A DNA stretch of 64,000 nt from Craterostigma plantagineum (GCA_027422505.1 JAPQWV010000306.1:62001-126000); one strand, 5' to 3'. Counted from the first letter of the stretch, positions 23,446-36,093 are shown. Notes: generated from the letters alone by a model not told the origin. A program made the numbers and translations.

Positions 23446-24239
23446 CCTAACAAACAAAGTTTTTGCGATAGTTGGGAGAAAGTTTTCGTAAGAAGTCTCA
23501 ACTTTTGGATATACATGCAAATAGTTTATGTCTACGTACAATTTCTACATGTATATATAATAATGTTAACCCATCAAATCAAGAGACTTAAAATACACGC
23601 GGTAGTCCTTGGAGTGATGTTAGGTGTGACTAATAAAGGTTTTCTTAACCTTAAGGAAATCGATATCATAATTTTATAAAGCACATGTATTGTATACACT
23701 TACAATACGTCAGACATATATATTTATCTTGATAATGGAAATAAGAGAAAAGACAACGAAAGAAACCCTTATGAGAGCAAGGGTAACACACGAGATTGAA
23801 CACTCCAAATACCAAAAACTAAGCTCCAAGTAAGGTATGAAGATTTAAATATGAAATAGCTTTGCTTAATATATTCTTCTTATGCTTATAAGTTTAAGTG
23901 TCTTTAACATATGGTTAGAATAGATTATAGGAAGATTTCGTAATTATATCATTAGGAATAAAATCTCAGATCTATGAGCCAACCATATTAAGCTTTAATT
24001 GTTAACTAGATACGAAGTTTTTGGCTTACAACATCAATAGAAAATACTATACGGTTGTGGGTTAATAAGAGTGGAATACCTATGCTGTTTCAATAATAGA
24101 TAGTTTTTGGTAGGAACTATTCCAGTCATATGACGTGAGGAAGATTCACTATATGAAATATTAATGAGAGTTGAATTTAGGTGTATCATATTCTGGGATA
24201 TGAATAATTTTCGAGGGTGATCATAATGGTATAAATTTC
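23446..24239. other. AT-rich stretch with no recognised feature
   Basis: No protein-like frame and no clear repeat were seen. It may include the left part of the gypsy LTR that ends at 25709; an LTR of that family should be about 2.2-2.6 kb, but no TGTAATACC start was found. Confidence 0.3.
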
Positions 24240-25709
24240 ATTTTTAGGGTTTTCTGAAGGAATCGGGCGATTCCACTTTATATATGAGTATCGATCGATT
24301 ATAAACTAGAATCGCCGAAATATATAGGATATTTATCTACTAGGAGAAATCGGGTGATTTAAGGGATAATAAATCGGACGATTTACTTATACTTTCGGTG
24401 AGATATTATGTGAAGTAGGGTTGACCCGACTCTGACCAACGCTTTAATAAACTTTCGGGCGAAACTTAAATTAGATAGCATGGGGTATTGACTTAACTTA
24501 GACTAGTATTAAATATAATTATTTTAATACAAGTACAATTTTAGTAAATATACTAATAATATTTATTTGCTCAGAGGCTCGATATTTAGGGATTTCACCA
24601 GACCCCTTAATCGACTTAGCAGTAGGACAGGTAGGTGGAATATCCATCTACAACACGTAAACTTATTTGTGTTTGTCGAAAATATGTTTTATGTGATTAA
24701 TGTGAATAGTATGTGTTTTAAAATGATTTACATGATTTACGTGCTTCTACGTGCTACTGTGTGGTTATGTGAATTACATGTATATGTACGTTTTGTCTGG
24801 CACCATGTTATCATGTATTACCACGTTAAATGCTTGCATGTGCATTACACGTCATCTCACGAAGGATACCGTGGTGGAACGGTGGTACTGTACTGTACCT
24901 GTTGAGCGAGTAGCCGATATTGGCTGTCGACCCGTAGAGGAGTCACGTGAGTGTGGGCATCTGCTATGCACCAGCGCCTGTGACGGTGAGCCATTGGCCC
25001 GTTGGACATTATGCGGCAGAATGTGGGTGACCTAGAAAGGACTGACTTGGGACATCCCCAAGTAGGCTAGCTAGTGTAGGCCACGCTGTCGCATGCGGAA
25101 GGAGGCGACCTGGAGGGTGCGACCTGGGTACCCTAACGGGACCCGGTGTAGGCTACCAGCGTGGGCACCGCATTTGGCAGAAGAGGTGACCTGAGAGTGT
25201 GACCTGATATGGCTCAGCGAGGCTGCTCAGTGTAGGCCACTGCCGTAGTGTTGTGATCGTGTTGTGATAGTGTTCGTGATCGTGGTAGTGATTTCGCGTG
25301 ATGGTGCACAGTATGAAGCCCAGGGCCCGTTGTGAGGTGGTGAGTGTATCCCGGTTGTGATGAGTGATAGTGAGTGGCATTGCATTGGTGAGAAATTGGG
25401 GGTGAGTGAACGTGAGCGAGTCACACGTGCATGCATTATTTCACCTACTGGGCAAGTTGCTCAGTGTTTGCGTGTTGTAGGTAATCGACGGTGGAGGCTG
25501 GCTATCGGACTTCCATGGGCTTTTGAGGGCGGGCTGTACATGGATGACGACCTGTGGGCGAGTGATAGGATGATTTGGGCCTAAGACCCATTTGTTTTAA
25601 CTTTCTGTACAAACAAATATTTTTGTAGAATGAGTTCTCCGCGGCTTTCGCTGCTAAACGCGACGTGATTTGTCGCTAACTAGCGATTAGAAGGTAAGGG
25701 TCGCCACAT
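24240..25709 (+). repeat. Ty3-gypsy LTR, plus strand, of the same family as 6127-8763
   Basis: It ends AAGGTAAGGGTCGCCACA, matching the minus-strand LTR end at 6127. Shared phrases are CACCTACTGGGCAA, TTTTGAGGGCGG, TGTACAT and CGCGGCTTTCG. Words like AATCGGGCGATT recur at 24260-24400. No primer-binding site or pol follows; instead the sequence runs straight into the interior of a gag-like ORF, so this is a solo LTR or a truncated end nested in copy 1 of the long-gag element. The left border is uncertain. Open frames at 24567-25584 are not protein-like. Confidence 0.6.
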
Positions 25710-28668
25710 TCACGGACTCGCATTCTCCAGAAATTACGATTTCACGCAGCTGATTTGGAATGATCTTGCAGACCAGATTCGGCAAAAGGAGAATCGGAGA
25801 TCGAAGAATGTGCCCTACGCTCGGTGGTTTAATGTACTCATCAAGGAATTCATGGAGATGCACGAGTCCATCCCTCGTCTACCTCCTGGTGGAAATTATC
25901 AACCACCCAGGCTTAAATTCTTTCACAATCCACGGCTCACGGACTTGGACCAACAGTCGATGCCAATTCCCTTTGAGCTTCTACATCTCGCTGACCCCAG
26001 AGGAGACGTATACCGTATGTACTGCCGGGAGAATCACCTCACCGAGGAGATGATTCGAGGGCCCCGACAGATTTTGGAGTTAACCCTCCCCAACCGCAAC
26101 AACACTCAAGCCCTGAGGCCATGTTGTTGGATGAAGTGGCCTAGGAGCTAGAGCAGGAGGTTCCAACTCAGGACGAACACATTCGTGACATAGATGCCAC
26201 ATTGATCGATGCTGTGGCGGCAGAGTTGGAACAGGAAGCTCCAACCGAAACGTTCCAAGTGGAAGTGTCCGTACATGTAGGTGTGCTTGAAGAGCCTAGC
26301 GAGGAGGCTCCTCTACATGAAGCACAGCCCGAAGCAGAAATTGGGCAAAGCTCGCTTCCACTGGTGACGAATCAGGCACTCGAGGACGTTGAACATGACC
26401 ATACTCCTCACACAGCCACCCCTTCCGACAACGAGTCTGATGAGGAAATCAGCCTGATAAGACGAACTCCTAGGCGACTTAGCATACAGTTGGATCCCTC
26501 TTCCCCGCCGTCACCACCGCACCAGATACCGTGCTGATCACTTCTTCAAATGTCGCCGGCACTTCTTCACTCAATCTTGAGCTGCAACCAAATCTACCGG
26601 TGTCTGGTTCACAGGCCCAACCCGAGCCTGCCGTAACACCCATAGAAGATAATCCTGAAAATTCGACTCGAGGTTGGGTGGAAGTCTCATACAGTCACAA
26701 CCTCAAGTGACTGTGAGCCAACCTGAGGAGCCGGTGCCTGCTCATGGGTTGACAACAGGCGACATGAGTCGACCTGATACATCTTCGACGGAGGCTACCA
26801 CACCGTTTGTGACTAACGAGCAATTCCAAGCTGCTTTCTCTGCTGCTGTTCAATCGTTTGAAGACAAAATAATGGAGAGAGTTCTTACTGTCATAGAGAC
26901 ATCCCGCAGAGACACCGAGAAAGCACCTGTCTCCAAAGGCACCTCGTCACAGCCCAACCTCACACCTCCACAACCCACACCCACCGACCCTTTAGCCACT
27001 TCATCCATCCTCATCAACCCATCCACCATACCCATAACCGATCTCCACGACATCCTACCGCCAGCCTGATCGGCCTCTCCATCCTGCCGCCTCAAGAAGA
27101 GTCTCTTTATAGGCGATTGGTGGATCATCCTGAGCCACCTACTGAAACTTGCTAAGGCCAAAGCTCCCACTCAAGATGCAGACATGACAATCCTGACAAT
27201 CAGGACCCTCATGAGGGAGAGAAGAGGCCACAGGCAGCTACGAGTGGCCAAGGACAAGGCTCGGATGCAACGCAAACAAGCGCTGGAGCAGGTGAAACCC
27301 AAACCCACACTCAAACTACCCACACCACGCACCGCACCACCACTCTAACCCATATCGACCCACCAACCTTTCACCTAAGGACGCCTCCACCCACACCACC
27401 ATTCTGACAAGCCCCTTGCTTCCGGAAGAAGAAGCAAGTGCCGCGATGCTCGTAGCCCTAGCAGCTACCCAAGCTACTCCCTCGGTCGCTCCAGACCAAC
27501 CAAGACCAACAGGACATGACGTCAATCCACACGAGGTTCTAGACAACTACATCTTCGAAGGACAGTGGATGACCCATTCCATGCCCGAGGAGCATCAAAG
27601 ACAACGGCTTCAGGATGTTCGGCACTTACTGCAACAAGCCTCCGTAGCCCTCGTAATCATAGAAGACGACGAACTTCAGGAAGGTGAAGACTACCAACAA
27701 AATATCCCAAGGCTACCAGAGTTGATCGCACAATGAGCGGTTTCTCCCGCAAGACAAAAGACAGGAACCGTTCGGATCGACATGCCGTGGGAGAATATCC
27801 GAATAGAGATACCCTTTCTTGAAGAAGTCCGTGAAAACATTTGGAGGTCACCGGATAGGGTCAAGAAGCCGAATGAGTTCGAGCTGAGAGGGATCTCTCA
27901 CTGGGATCAGCAGCAGAAGAGGATGACATACCTCTGGATGCTGACCCAACTAGGACCAGATGTAAGGTTGGGGATCTCGAAGGAACGACTGAAGAGTCAC
28001 TTCAAGGAGCTATCCCCAATATGCCAACTCCTCAGCGTCTACTGTGCAAACGGAGGACTTCCAACACCTCATTATGTCATCGAGCGAGTGGACAGAATCC
28101 GAAGGAACTAAGCGAGAGAGACCTACCGTACCTCCCTGCCGACGAGGTATACCACCTCTATCAGCTGTACGTGGAGAAGTACAAAGGACCTCAAGGCTTC
28201 ATCAAGAAGGAAGGCCTCGAAGGGCTCTACCGGTTCATGATGCGCCAAGTCAGGTACTTCGCCGCACACGACCTTCAGATGGCTCTGGAGAGCAACATGA
28301 AGAAGGTTAACATGACCGTCCGCTCAACAAAGGACCTGAGATCGAAGGACTTCCCAACAATCACGTGCACATCAGCTCAGTCCTAGGCATCGCCTACCAC
28401 AATCCAATAGCGAAGAAGAATAGGTTGATGCTGAAGACTGAGCTTCATAAGTTTTGTGATGGGACACTCAAGGTCATCAGGAGGAATATCGAGCAGAGGT
28501 TGGAAGAAATCAACAGAGATACAATGCTAAGGATCCACAGGTTCGTGAGAGAACAGCCGCTCCTAATGGAATTAATAGAAGATATCGAGGAGCGATTGGA
28601 GCTGAGAAACACGCTCAGGAACTTTGGGCATGTGCTGGGCTTTTGCAGATCATACTATGCCCGATGAG
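25710..28668 (+). pseudogene. Long gag-like polyprotein of the pol-less element, copy 1
   Basis: Frames used in turn include 25810-26151, 26202-26537, 26674-27069, 27416-27736, 27782-28111, then another frame to about 28310 and 28365-28667. Visible blocks: an N-terminal domain (VPYARWFNVLIKEFMEMHE, LTDLDQQSMPIPFELLHLAD), an acidic Pro/Glu/Ser/Thr-rich middle that looks disordered, and a better conserved C-terminal region (MPWENIRIEIPFLEEVREN, MTYLWMLTQLGPDVRLGIS, SPICQLLSVYCANGGLPTP, YFAAHDLQMALESNMKK, RLEEINRDTML.IHRFVREQ). No zinc knuckle was seen. At least six stops or shifts break it. The N-terminal part resembles long gag-like proteins annotated in asterid genomes; the C-terminal part I do not recognise. 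Confidence 0.6.
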
Positions 28669-28699
28669 GACAAACAGCGCGGAGACGCAATCAAGCACA

Positions 28700-28710
28700 A
28701 AGGGGGAGAT
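28700..28710 (+). other. Polypurine tract of copy 1
   Basis: AAGGGGGAGAT directly precedes the LTR start TGTAGAG. The same CAAAGGGGGAGA occurs before the LTR of copy 2 at about 55683-55694. Confidence 0.7.
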
Positions 28711-29058
28711 TGTAGAGTATCAATTTTAATTGTGTTTGATTTCATTAGTTGTCCTTGTATTTTGGGGCATTTCTTATATTTGTCCTTAGATTAGGACTGG
28801 TTAGATATTTATACCAAGTGAGTTTGGTATAAATACCTTGTAATCAAATGCAATCAATAGAGAAAGTTTTGGAAATTGATCCGAAAGGCTTGCAATTTAA
28901 TTTCTAGAGAGAGAAACAATAGTAACTTTCTCACTCTACTCGAATTCTCTCTATTGTTCTTCATTTTAGTTTTTCGATCGAATTAATGTCAATCATTATC
29001 ATCGAACACTTAGAATTCATGCCTAGGATCATAGAGTTGTTAACCGTAGGACCTAACA
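28711..29058 (+). repeat. 3' LTR of copy 1 (348 bp)
   Basis: It runs from TGTAGAGTATC to GGACCTAACA. It holds a TATA-type GGTATAAATACC (about 28828-28839) and AGAGAGAGAAA near 28906-28917. The LTR at 55695-56045 is homologous over its full length, with the same TATA context and the same GGACCTAACA end. Confidence 0.75.
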
Positions 29059-29732
29059 AGGTCCCATTAAAAGTCTGAATTAATAATTCATAAAAATTAC
29101 TATTATAAATTATGGTAATTTGCTAAAATAAAAATATATTTGTTACTAGATTTTCTTAAATTTTACTCTAATTGGATTGCATCCCATACTTTTTAATTGC
29201 AGTCAATAGTTCTGATGACGAGTTATCTAGCTGCAACAAAAATTGTGAAGGGTTCTTGTCGCCATTTTGTATCGCTTAATATCCTCACCCTTATGAAAGT
29301 TGGTTGACGATACTACAATGATATCTTGAGAGTATTTGATATTGTACCTTGACTATTTTCAAAGTATGTTTTTCATTAAGTCAGATTATAAATCGTTTTG
29401 AATACATGAATATAATTAATGAAACATAGTCGCATTCATTTATCGTCAATATATTCTAAATTTGTTGAATTTAAATAGTCTCTCTCTTAATTAATAAAAT
29501 GTTTATTTATCGATATATTAATATCTCTCCAAATTAATAAATTCAATGGTCCCAATATTGTTAATTTATAGAGGTTTTAATGTATGGTCCGTAAAATGTC
29601 AGATTCCAAATTTATTGTCCCTATAATACAAACTCGTTAAATTACATCACAAAAAAGTAAGGTAATTAAGCCTATTTCTGCTCATAATTGTTCATTACTC
29701 TCAAAAGACTTTTCCCCCACAGTAATAAAAAG
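29059..29732. other. AT-rich intergenic stretch
   Basis: Nothing recognisable was found. There is no coding frame of note, repeat or RNA gene. Confidence 0.4.
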
Positions 29733-29958
29733 CAGGGCTGGGAAAATATACCGAAATATCGATATACCGTCCTTATCGTGTCAAAACGTACCGAAAATAT
29801 CAAAAATTTTGGTATACTGAAGTTTTTGGAAAATTTTGGTATACTGAAGTTTTTGGTAAGGTATGATACCCTACAGAAAATATTCGGTACGGTAATGGTA
29901 CGAAAATTTTAAAAATTAGGTATACCATTTATACCGAAATACCGAAATACTAAAATTT

Positions 29959-29965
<7 letters not shown>

Positions 29966-29997
<32 letters not shown>
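29966..29997. repeat. (TA)n microsatellite
   Basis: About sixteen uninterrupted TA dinucleotides. Such runs are prone to slippage and often mark insertion sites. Confidence 0.85.
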
Positions 29998-30001
<4 letters not shown>

Positions 30002-30012
30002 AGGAATGATAT

Positions 30013-30035
30013 GGTGCTCACCTTATGTGAGCACC
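30013..30035. repeat. Perfect 9-bp inverted repeat (hairpin)
   Basis: GGTGCTCAC, a five-base loop CTTAT, then GTGAGCACC. It lies just after the TA microsatellite and opens a stretch different in character from the GGTATACCG-rich sequence on its left, so it may be the end of a small nested transposon. No poly-T follows, so a terminator role is not suggested. Confidence 0.5.
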
Positions 30036-32461
30036 TTGTATGGGCACTTGCCAAATCAGCGGGTCACTTCAACATCAAATGGGATATGGCATTAATCAAC
30101 ACATCTTAGGCCTCATCGATCGACACATACGATGCTGATGCGGCATTTTCACGTGGTGTATATCAAGGCCACACGGAAAGTGCCACACCACAAATTATAT
30201 TATTTCAAAAGAAAAGTATAAAATGGATAAATATACTATAAGCATCTTCATAAATTTATTTAGCCCATAACTTATTAATTATACCCAACTTTATGAGATT
30301 ATTGATGCCCACCATTATTATACCTTAAGATATAAATGTGCCTAAGAGGGTGCGGGGGTTGAATTAGGCTTATAAAAAATTTTATGCTTCTTCTTTTCAC
30401 AAAGCATAAGTGTACTGACTTAGATATGCCTACTGATGTTTGTTATGAGTATGCCTGATATATCCTAGTTACGTCGGATGTGTTTCGGATATGTCTCACA
30501 TTGATAAGAAAATAACTGAAAAGTAAATGCGAGACAGGAGTTTTATAGACGTTATATCCCCAACTGGGGTTTACTCCTCTCCTTGGGGTTTGCTCCCCAA
30601 GAGTTTAACCAATCACTATAATGCACCCTATATGGATACAAAACTGATTGATTTGCCCAATACACAATCGAAACAAGTCGAACACTAGACACACTAGGTT
30701 ACCACACGCCGAGTTTCATTCCTCGGAATCTCCTGATCCCGCAGACACAGCTCACTGCTGAAGGGCCTCCGGAACTCGTCCTTCCGTTCACGTGTGCGTG
30801 AACGTCGACCTTGCCTCCTTGGTATTGTTCACGTCCGAATACAGAATATATGGTGGGAAGTAGGAATAACGGGATAAATCACTTGTTCAGTGATGGAATC
30901 GCAAGTTAAAGCTCAGTATGGCAGAAAGCTATCAGAAACGGAGGCTCAGGAATCTCTCAATATGTTTCTGCTCAAGAATCTTTCGTAGGCGTATATTCTC
31001 ATGTTCTAAGTACCTCGAACTTCTGAAGTGTAGCTCATATATAATCCTTTTCAATCAGCACTTCACATGGAAAATCATATCATATAATAATCGCCAAATC
31101 AAGCATAGTTTCCATGCAATTTTCGAGTCAATCATACCATATAAATCATGCTCTTAAAAAATCATCACAACGGTCATATAGCACATTAAAGCATGATTAT
31201 ATTCCATACAAAAGCTCAATTTCATTCTCAAGCATATTCAACCATTTCGCATATATTTACCATATCAGAACTTTCATAAGTCATTCCCTGCTATCAGTTT
31301 CTAGAACAAGTCAATCCAGATTTACTTTCCAAGTATAGCACACGAGATAGCAGCATATCAATTCCATATTTAGCACAGATCAATCATATTTACCATGTTT
31401 AGCACATAATATCATATCATATCATAGCTGTCACGAATTTACTTGTCATCCCACAACTTTCCATATTTCAGAGATTACTATATAATAGCATCTTATCCAC
31501 AAAGTCAATCACATTAATTCTTTCCTAAATATAATATTCCAATCATCATAAGGAAATATATGAATCCAATATTACGCATTAAATTCAGTGGAAAGCATGC
31601 AAAGAGTCGTATATGTGACTTTCGTCCAGGAATGACCTAGTATCAACGGATATATCACTTTCCATATATAAACAGCACATTTTCATTTTATAACTCAATA
31701 GGATATCTCACGCGTTATTTTCATATATAGCACAAAACGATATATCCTATCACATCGGCTGTCCATAACATGCGATCACCTAGTCTCATCAACTAATTAC
31801 CAAATCACAAGCGAATCAAATATTCAACACTTTAATCAATCTATAGCTCATAATCAATGCATGTGTGAATATTTTCACATACTTAGATATTATGTTGATC
31901 ATAAACAGAATTGCTAAATTTATAGACCTAACGTCATTACAATTACAATGTCCAACAAAACTCTCTAACACATGGACCAAAAAGGTCAACAATACCAATT
32001 ACTTTTTGTTAATCTTCACCAATTTTTTTAAATAGCAGTCGTTTGAATTAATCTATATAAAGTTGTATTTTGTGGTTATGTAAAGTTCTTTGTCTTAATA
32101 AGGAGATTGACTAAAATATGTAAATTATTTAAGGTTACTATGAATTAAAAATCTTTTTACTTTGGAAAATTTGGCATTAATAATCCATTCTATTGGGGCC
32201 TAAGGAGTTTGAATTGACTAAAATTTCGAAAACAACGAATTAACGAGTTACGAGACACACATGGTAAAAAAACCTCCGTGTGAATGGTCTAGAAAGTATG
32301 ATAACGATACCATGCCAGAATTTCAATATGATACCGTATCAAAATTTAAGGTATACCGAAATTTTGGTACGGTATTGGTGTGATTTTTTTCGATACCGAA
32401 ATTTCGATACGGTATACGGTATCACAGTTTTGGTACGGTATACCGTACCGAATCACCCCTA

Positions 32462-32820
32462 ATCAATTCAAACGACTTTTCAATTTATCAAATGTTAGTT
32501 TTCATTAAAAACATCAAGAATTTTTTATTTAAGTATAATATGATCCTCATACGCGACTCTGATTCACCGTGAATCTCGGCGTTTAAGATGCAATACACCT
32601 AACAAGCATGCAGGATTGATCTCATTCTCCTCGAATTATCTTCGATATCAAAATTATATATAAATCAAAGATTATGATATTCCCAATTAGCCCACAAGAA
32701 TTACAAGTAATCCCTCTCTTTTGTATTTCCACGCATTTATATATACGGACCATTCTGGGTTAGTAATCGAAGAAGAAGAGGAGATAGGCGAAAAGAAAGC
32801 CTCAATACGGATATACAATA
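32462..32820 (+). promoter_or_regulatory. Upstream region of the ProT gene
   Basis: A TATA-like TTATATATAC (32737-32746) lies about 75 bp before the ATG at 32821, followed by a purine-rich GAAGAAGAAGAGGAG leader. Further upstream there is nothing recognisable before the transposon-like end at 32461. The basal promoter is therefore short and abuts repetitive DNA. Confidence 0.45.
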
Positions 32821-35738
32821 ATGGGAGGTGATGAGAAAAACCATGGCCGTACGGACGTTGAGGTGCCAGACACTGCCCATCAGATTAGTCAAGGTTGAAT
32901 CTTTTTCATTTTTTACGTTTCAATCATTCTTGATGTTGTCTCTTTAGATTAATGATGTCCTATTTTCCGAAAATTGATGATTTTTATGCTGTTCGTGGAA
33001 AATGATTGATGTACCTTGTATTTTAATACTTTAGGTCCTCCCTGATGAGTCGAATGCATGGATTTCTTATGCTTACGTCGTAATCTAATACATCATCTTC
33101 GATCAAGGTGTTTATTTGGTACAAGAATTTTGTCTCATGGCACAAATTTATCTTTGACTTTTGTCTGCTCCGTTTTCGTTTTCTTTAGGTTTCTTCTATA
33201 GACAAATTTGTTGCTGTCCATGTTATGTTTCATTTGGGTCTTAGCCTCGATTTTGTGTGGGATTCAATCAACCGACTCGATTCGAACTAGTTCAAGATAA
33301 TTAAGACCCACAATATTGTATGTTCATGGAGATAAACCCGAGTTCTTTATTGACGGTTTCGAGATTACAAATCGAGAACAACCCTCCAAAGTGTTTACAA
33401 TCGTCATTCAGAAATGAAAATGTTTCACACCAGTACTCGATTGCTCTATGCTTTTCTTCTCTATATGTTTTCTCTCTCGATAATTAGTAATTGCTAATGA
33501 CGAAAGTGGGCTATCGACAATCTTATCATGTAGAAAACTGTTCGCCATAGTCAAAATTTGTTCTGAACCATTTTCTTCAATCCGAAACAGAAATCATCGT
33601 TTGGCGACCTTCCAGTATTTAGTCTTGACTTTAACAGGTTCCTTTCTTGCGAATTTTCTCAGATTCGTGGTTTCAAGTGGGATTCGTTCTTACAACGGGG
33701 ATCAACAGCGCCTATGTTCTCGGCTACTCAACTGCAGTCATGGTTCCATTGGGTTGGATAGGCGGCATTGTTGGGCTAATCTTAGCCACCGCCATTTCTC
33801 TCTACGCCAATTCATTGGTTGCTAAGCTTCACGAATACGGAGGAAAGAGGCACATCAGATATAGAGACCTCGCGGGATTCATATACGGTATAGTATCAAC
33901 ATTGGTTAAACGTCGAAAGAAAACGTCTTGTCTGAAAAAAATCTCGCCATTTTGCCCTATGTCTCAGGCAAGAACATGTATTCTCTTACATGGGCACTTC
34001 AGTATGTCAACCTCTTCATGATCAATGTTGGGTACATCATATTGGCTGGAAGCGCTATTAAGGTGATGACCATATTTGTTGGTTCGCCGTATTAGAATCA
34101 AATGTTGTATTTTTCTTTGATTATATGTGGCGATAAGCTCAGGCTTTGTACACGCTTTTTCGAGATGATCATGGTTTGAAGCTTCCGTACTGTATTGCGA
34201 TGGCTGGGGTTGCGTGTATTCTATTCGCCATTGTGGTGCCGCATTTGTCAGCGCTGCGTATTTGGCTGGGGTTTTCAACGCTGTTTAGCTTGGTGTATAT
34301 CGTTATAGCGTTTGTTCTGGCGCTTAAAGATGGTACTTGCAGCTTCCTTTTGCGCTTTTCGGTCTTTGTAATGTTCAGTTTTTTCTTTTTTTTTTGTGGA
34401 AGGGACGAATGCCCGCGTTATTTTCTCAGGTATAAATTCTCCTCCGAGGGATTATTTGATTCCTGGAAACACGGTGAGTCGGGTGTTTACGACGATCGGT
34501 GCTTCGGCGAATCTCGTCTTTGCCTTCAACACCGGAATGCTACCTGAGATACAGGTGACATATAAACACACATTAATTTTTTGTTAATGTCACACAATGC
34601 ATGAATGTGGGACAATTAATAACTTCAAGAATTATGCTATTGACAGCTAGGTCAATTGTCGAATTTTACAAATTTATTATATCCTACCCAGTTGAGTGGT
34701 AGTTCAACTGGGTTAGATTTCGGGCGTGACATTTTCTAATGACGTGTCGAAAATCTAACACAAGGTTGTTTTTGTATTAACGTTGATAAGATAGTGGTAA
34801 GAGTGCAACATGTCAGTTTTTTAGAGGAACTAGGTTATACCCATGTGGATAGGCAAGACAAAATCTTTACAGTTTGACACGCTGGTCAAGTTTTTGATAT
34901 TCGTGTCCGGCGTGGCGAGAGGAAATCCACGAATGCTGGAAATTGGCATTATTGCATTCACTTGCAAATTTGAAAACTTCGAAAAAATTTGTTTTTCTGT
35001 GGCGATAAACCCTTCAAACGGGAATTAACACCATCTCCATTTTACAGGCAACAGTGAGGCAACCTGTGGTCGAAAACATGATGAAGGGCCTCTACTTCCA
35101 ATTCACCGCCGGCGTTCTCCCAATGTACGCCGTCACCTTCGTAGGATATTGGGCCTACGGTTCGAGCACATCGGCCTACTTACTCAACAACGTCAACGGC
35201 CCCCTCTGGGTCAAGGCCATAGCCAACCTTGCCGCATTCTTGCAAACGATCATCGCTCTCCACGTAATAAAAACTAACCCTAATAACAAACATATATTCC
35301 TTCTATCTTGAAATCGCAACAAAATCGTGAATTAACCTAACCCATGACCGTCGTCATCAGATATTCGCAAGCCCGATGTACGAGTATTTGGACACAAAGT
35401 ATAGGATCATGGGGAGTGCTTTGGCCGTGCGAAACCTATCGTTTAGGGTTTTAGTGAGGGGTGGTTACTTGGCGATAACCACTTTTGTCTCGGCTTTGCT
35501 TCCATTCTTGGGAGATTTCATGAGCCTCACGGGGGCTTTGAGCACTTTCCCGCTTACTTTTATACTGGCGAACCACATGTACCTCGTGGCGAGGAAGAAC
35601 GAGTTCGGCTCGTTGCAGAGGGGATGGCATTGGGCCAACGTCGGCTTCTTTGGGCTCATGTCTGCGGCTGCTGCGGTGGCTGCGCTGAGGTTGATCGCCG
35701 TGGATTCGAGCTATTATCATGTTTTCGCCGATATGTGA
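32821..35738 (+). CDS. ProT: Proline/compatible-solute transporter, AAAP family (ProT-like), 7 exons
   Basis: Exons: 32821-32893, 33663-33887, 33968-34062, 34143-34332, 34403-34554, 35048-35263 and 35361-35738. All splice ends are GT-AG, codon phase is kept at every join, and the total is 1329 bp (442 residues plus TGA), the usual ProT length. The protein starts [20 protein letters not shown] with a polar N tail. Membrane segments follow: [107 protein letters not shown] and others, about 11 in all. ProT carriers are plasma-membrane proton symporters for proline, glycine betaine and GABA. Intron 4 is only 70 bp. No stop or frameshift was found; it is the only clearly intact host gene here. Substrate preference within ProT/AAAP is inferred from overall similarity. 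Confidence 0.88.
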
Positions 35739-36056
35739 ATTTTCTATTTTTTTTAATTGTGTTTGCTTAGTTAATTATGTTGTTAAGTTTCTTGTTTACA
35801 AATAATTCTCCTAATGCATGCGATGGGTATAAGGTAGTTTAGTAGGTTTGTTATTATTATTGCTCGAAACAGCTTAAAAACAAATCGAAGTCTGTATGTG
35901 AATCGAAGCCCTAATTTTCTGTTTTAACCTTAAATAATTTACGGTCCTTCAAATCAAATCAAACATGCAATACTTTAGTAACTATGTTGAATCTAATCTT
36001 TAGTAATAGGCTAACTGGAATCTAATTTACGTTGTTTTGTTTTATTAATACTAATT

Positions 36057-36093
<37 letters not shown>

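Larger units (their letters stand above)
25710..29058 (+). mobile_element. Long-gag LTR retrotransposon without visible pol, copy 1 (5' end missing)
   Basis: The internal region codes, in several broken frames, for a long gag-like protein; it then has a polypurine tract (28700-28710) and a 348-bp 3' LTR. No protease, integrase, RT or RNase H motif occurs between the ORF and the polypurine tract. The left side is cut by the gypsy LTR ending at 25709. The same protein, polypurine tract and LTR recur in copy 2 (42105-56045). Elements with only a gag-type ORF have been called TR-GAG elements; this is the closest class. Confidence 0.65.
29733..32461. mobile_element. Possible hAT-like element with GGTATACCG-rich ends
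   Basis: The left end starts CAGGGCTGGGAAAATATACC and the right end, read inward, starts TAGGGGTGATTCGGTACGG. Both ends are dense in ACCGAAAT and GGTATACCG words (29745-29960 and 32300-32460) and face each other as an imperfect inverted pair. CAGGG/TAGGGGTG termini suit hAT transposons, but I see no 8-bp target duplication and no transposase. The interior (30000-32300) has no coding frame of note and may itself hold other insertions, such as the one starting near 30001. Confidence 0.35.

Noticed and set aside
24567..25584. Open frames of 69-112 residues upstream of copy 1
   Set aside because: They lie inside a gypsy LTR and show no protein similarity; the DNA-level match to the LTR at 6127-8763 explains the region.
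27316..27546. Minus-strand open frame
   Set aside because: It is antisense to the low-complexity linker of the long gag-like ORF.
30400..31998. Possible host gene between the GGTATACCG blocks
   Set aside because: No frame longer than about 80 residues, no splice-supported protein, and only AT-rich sequence with repeated TCATA words.
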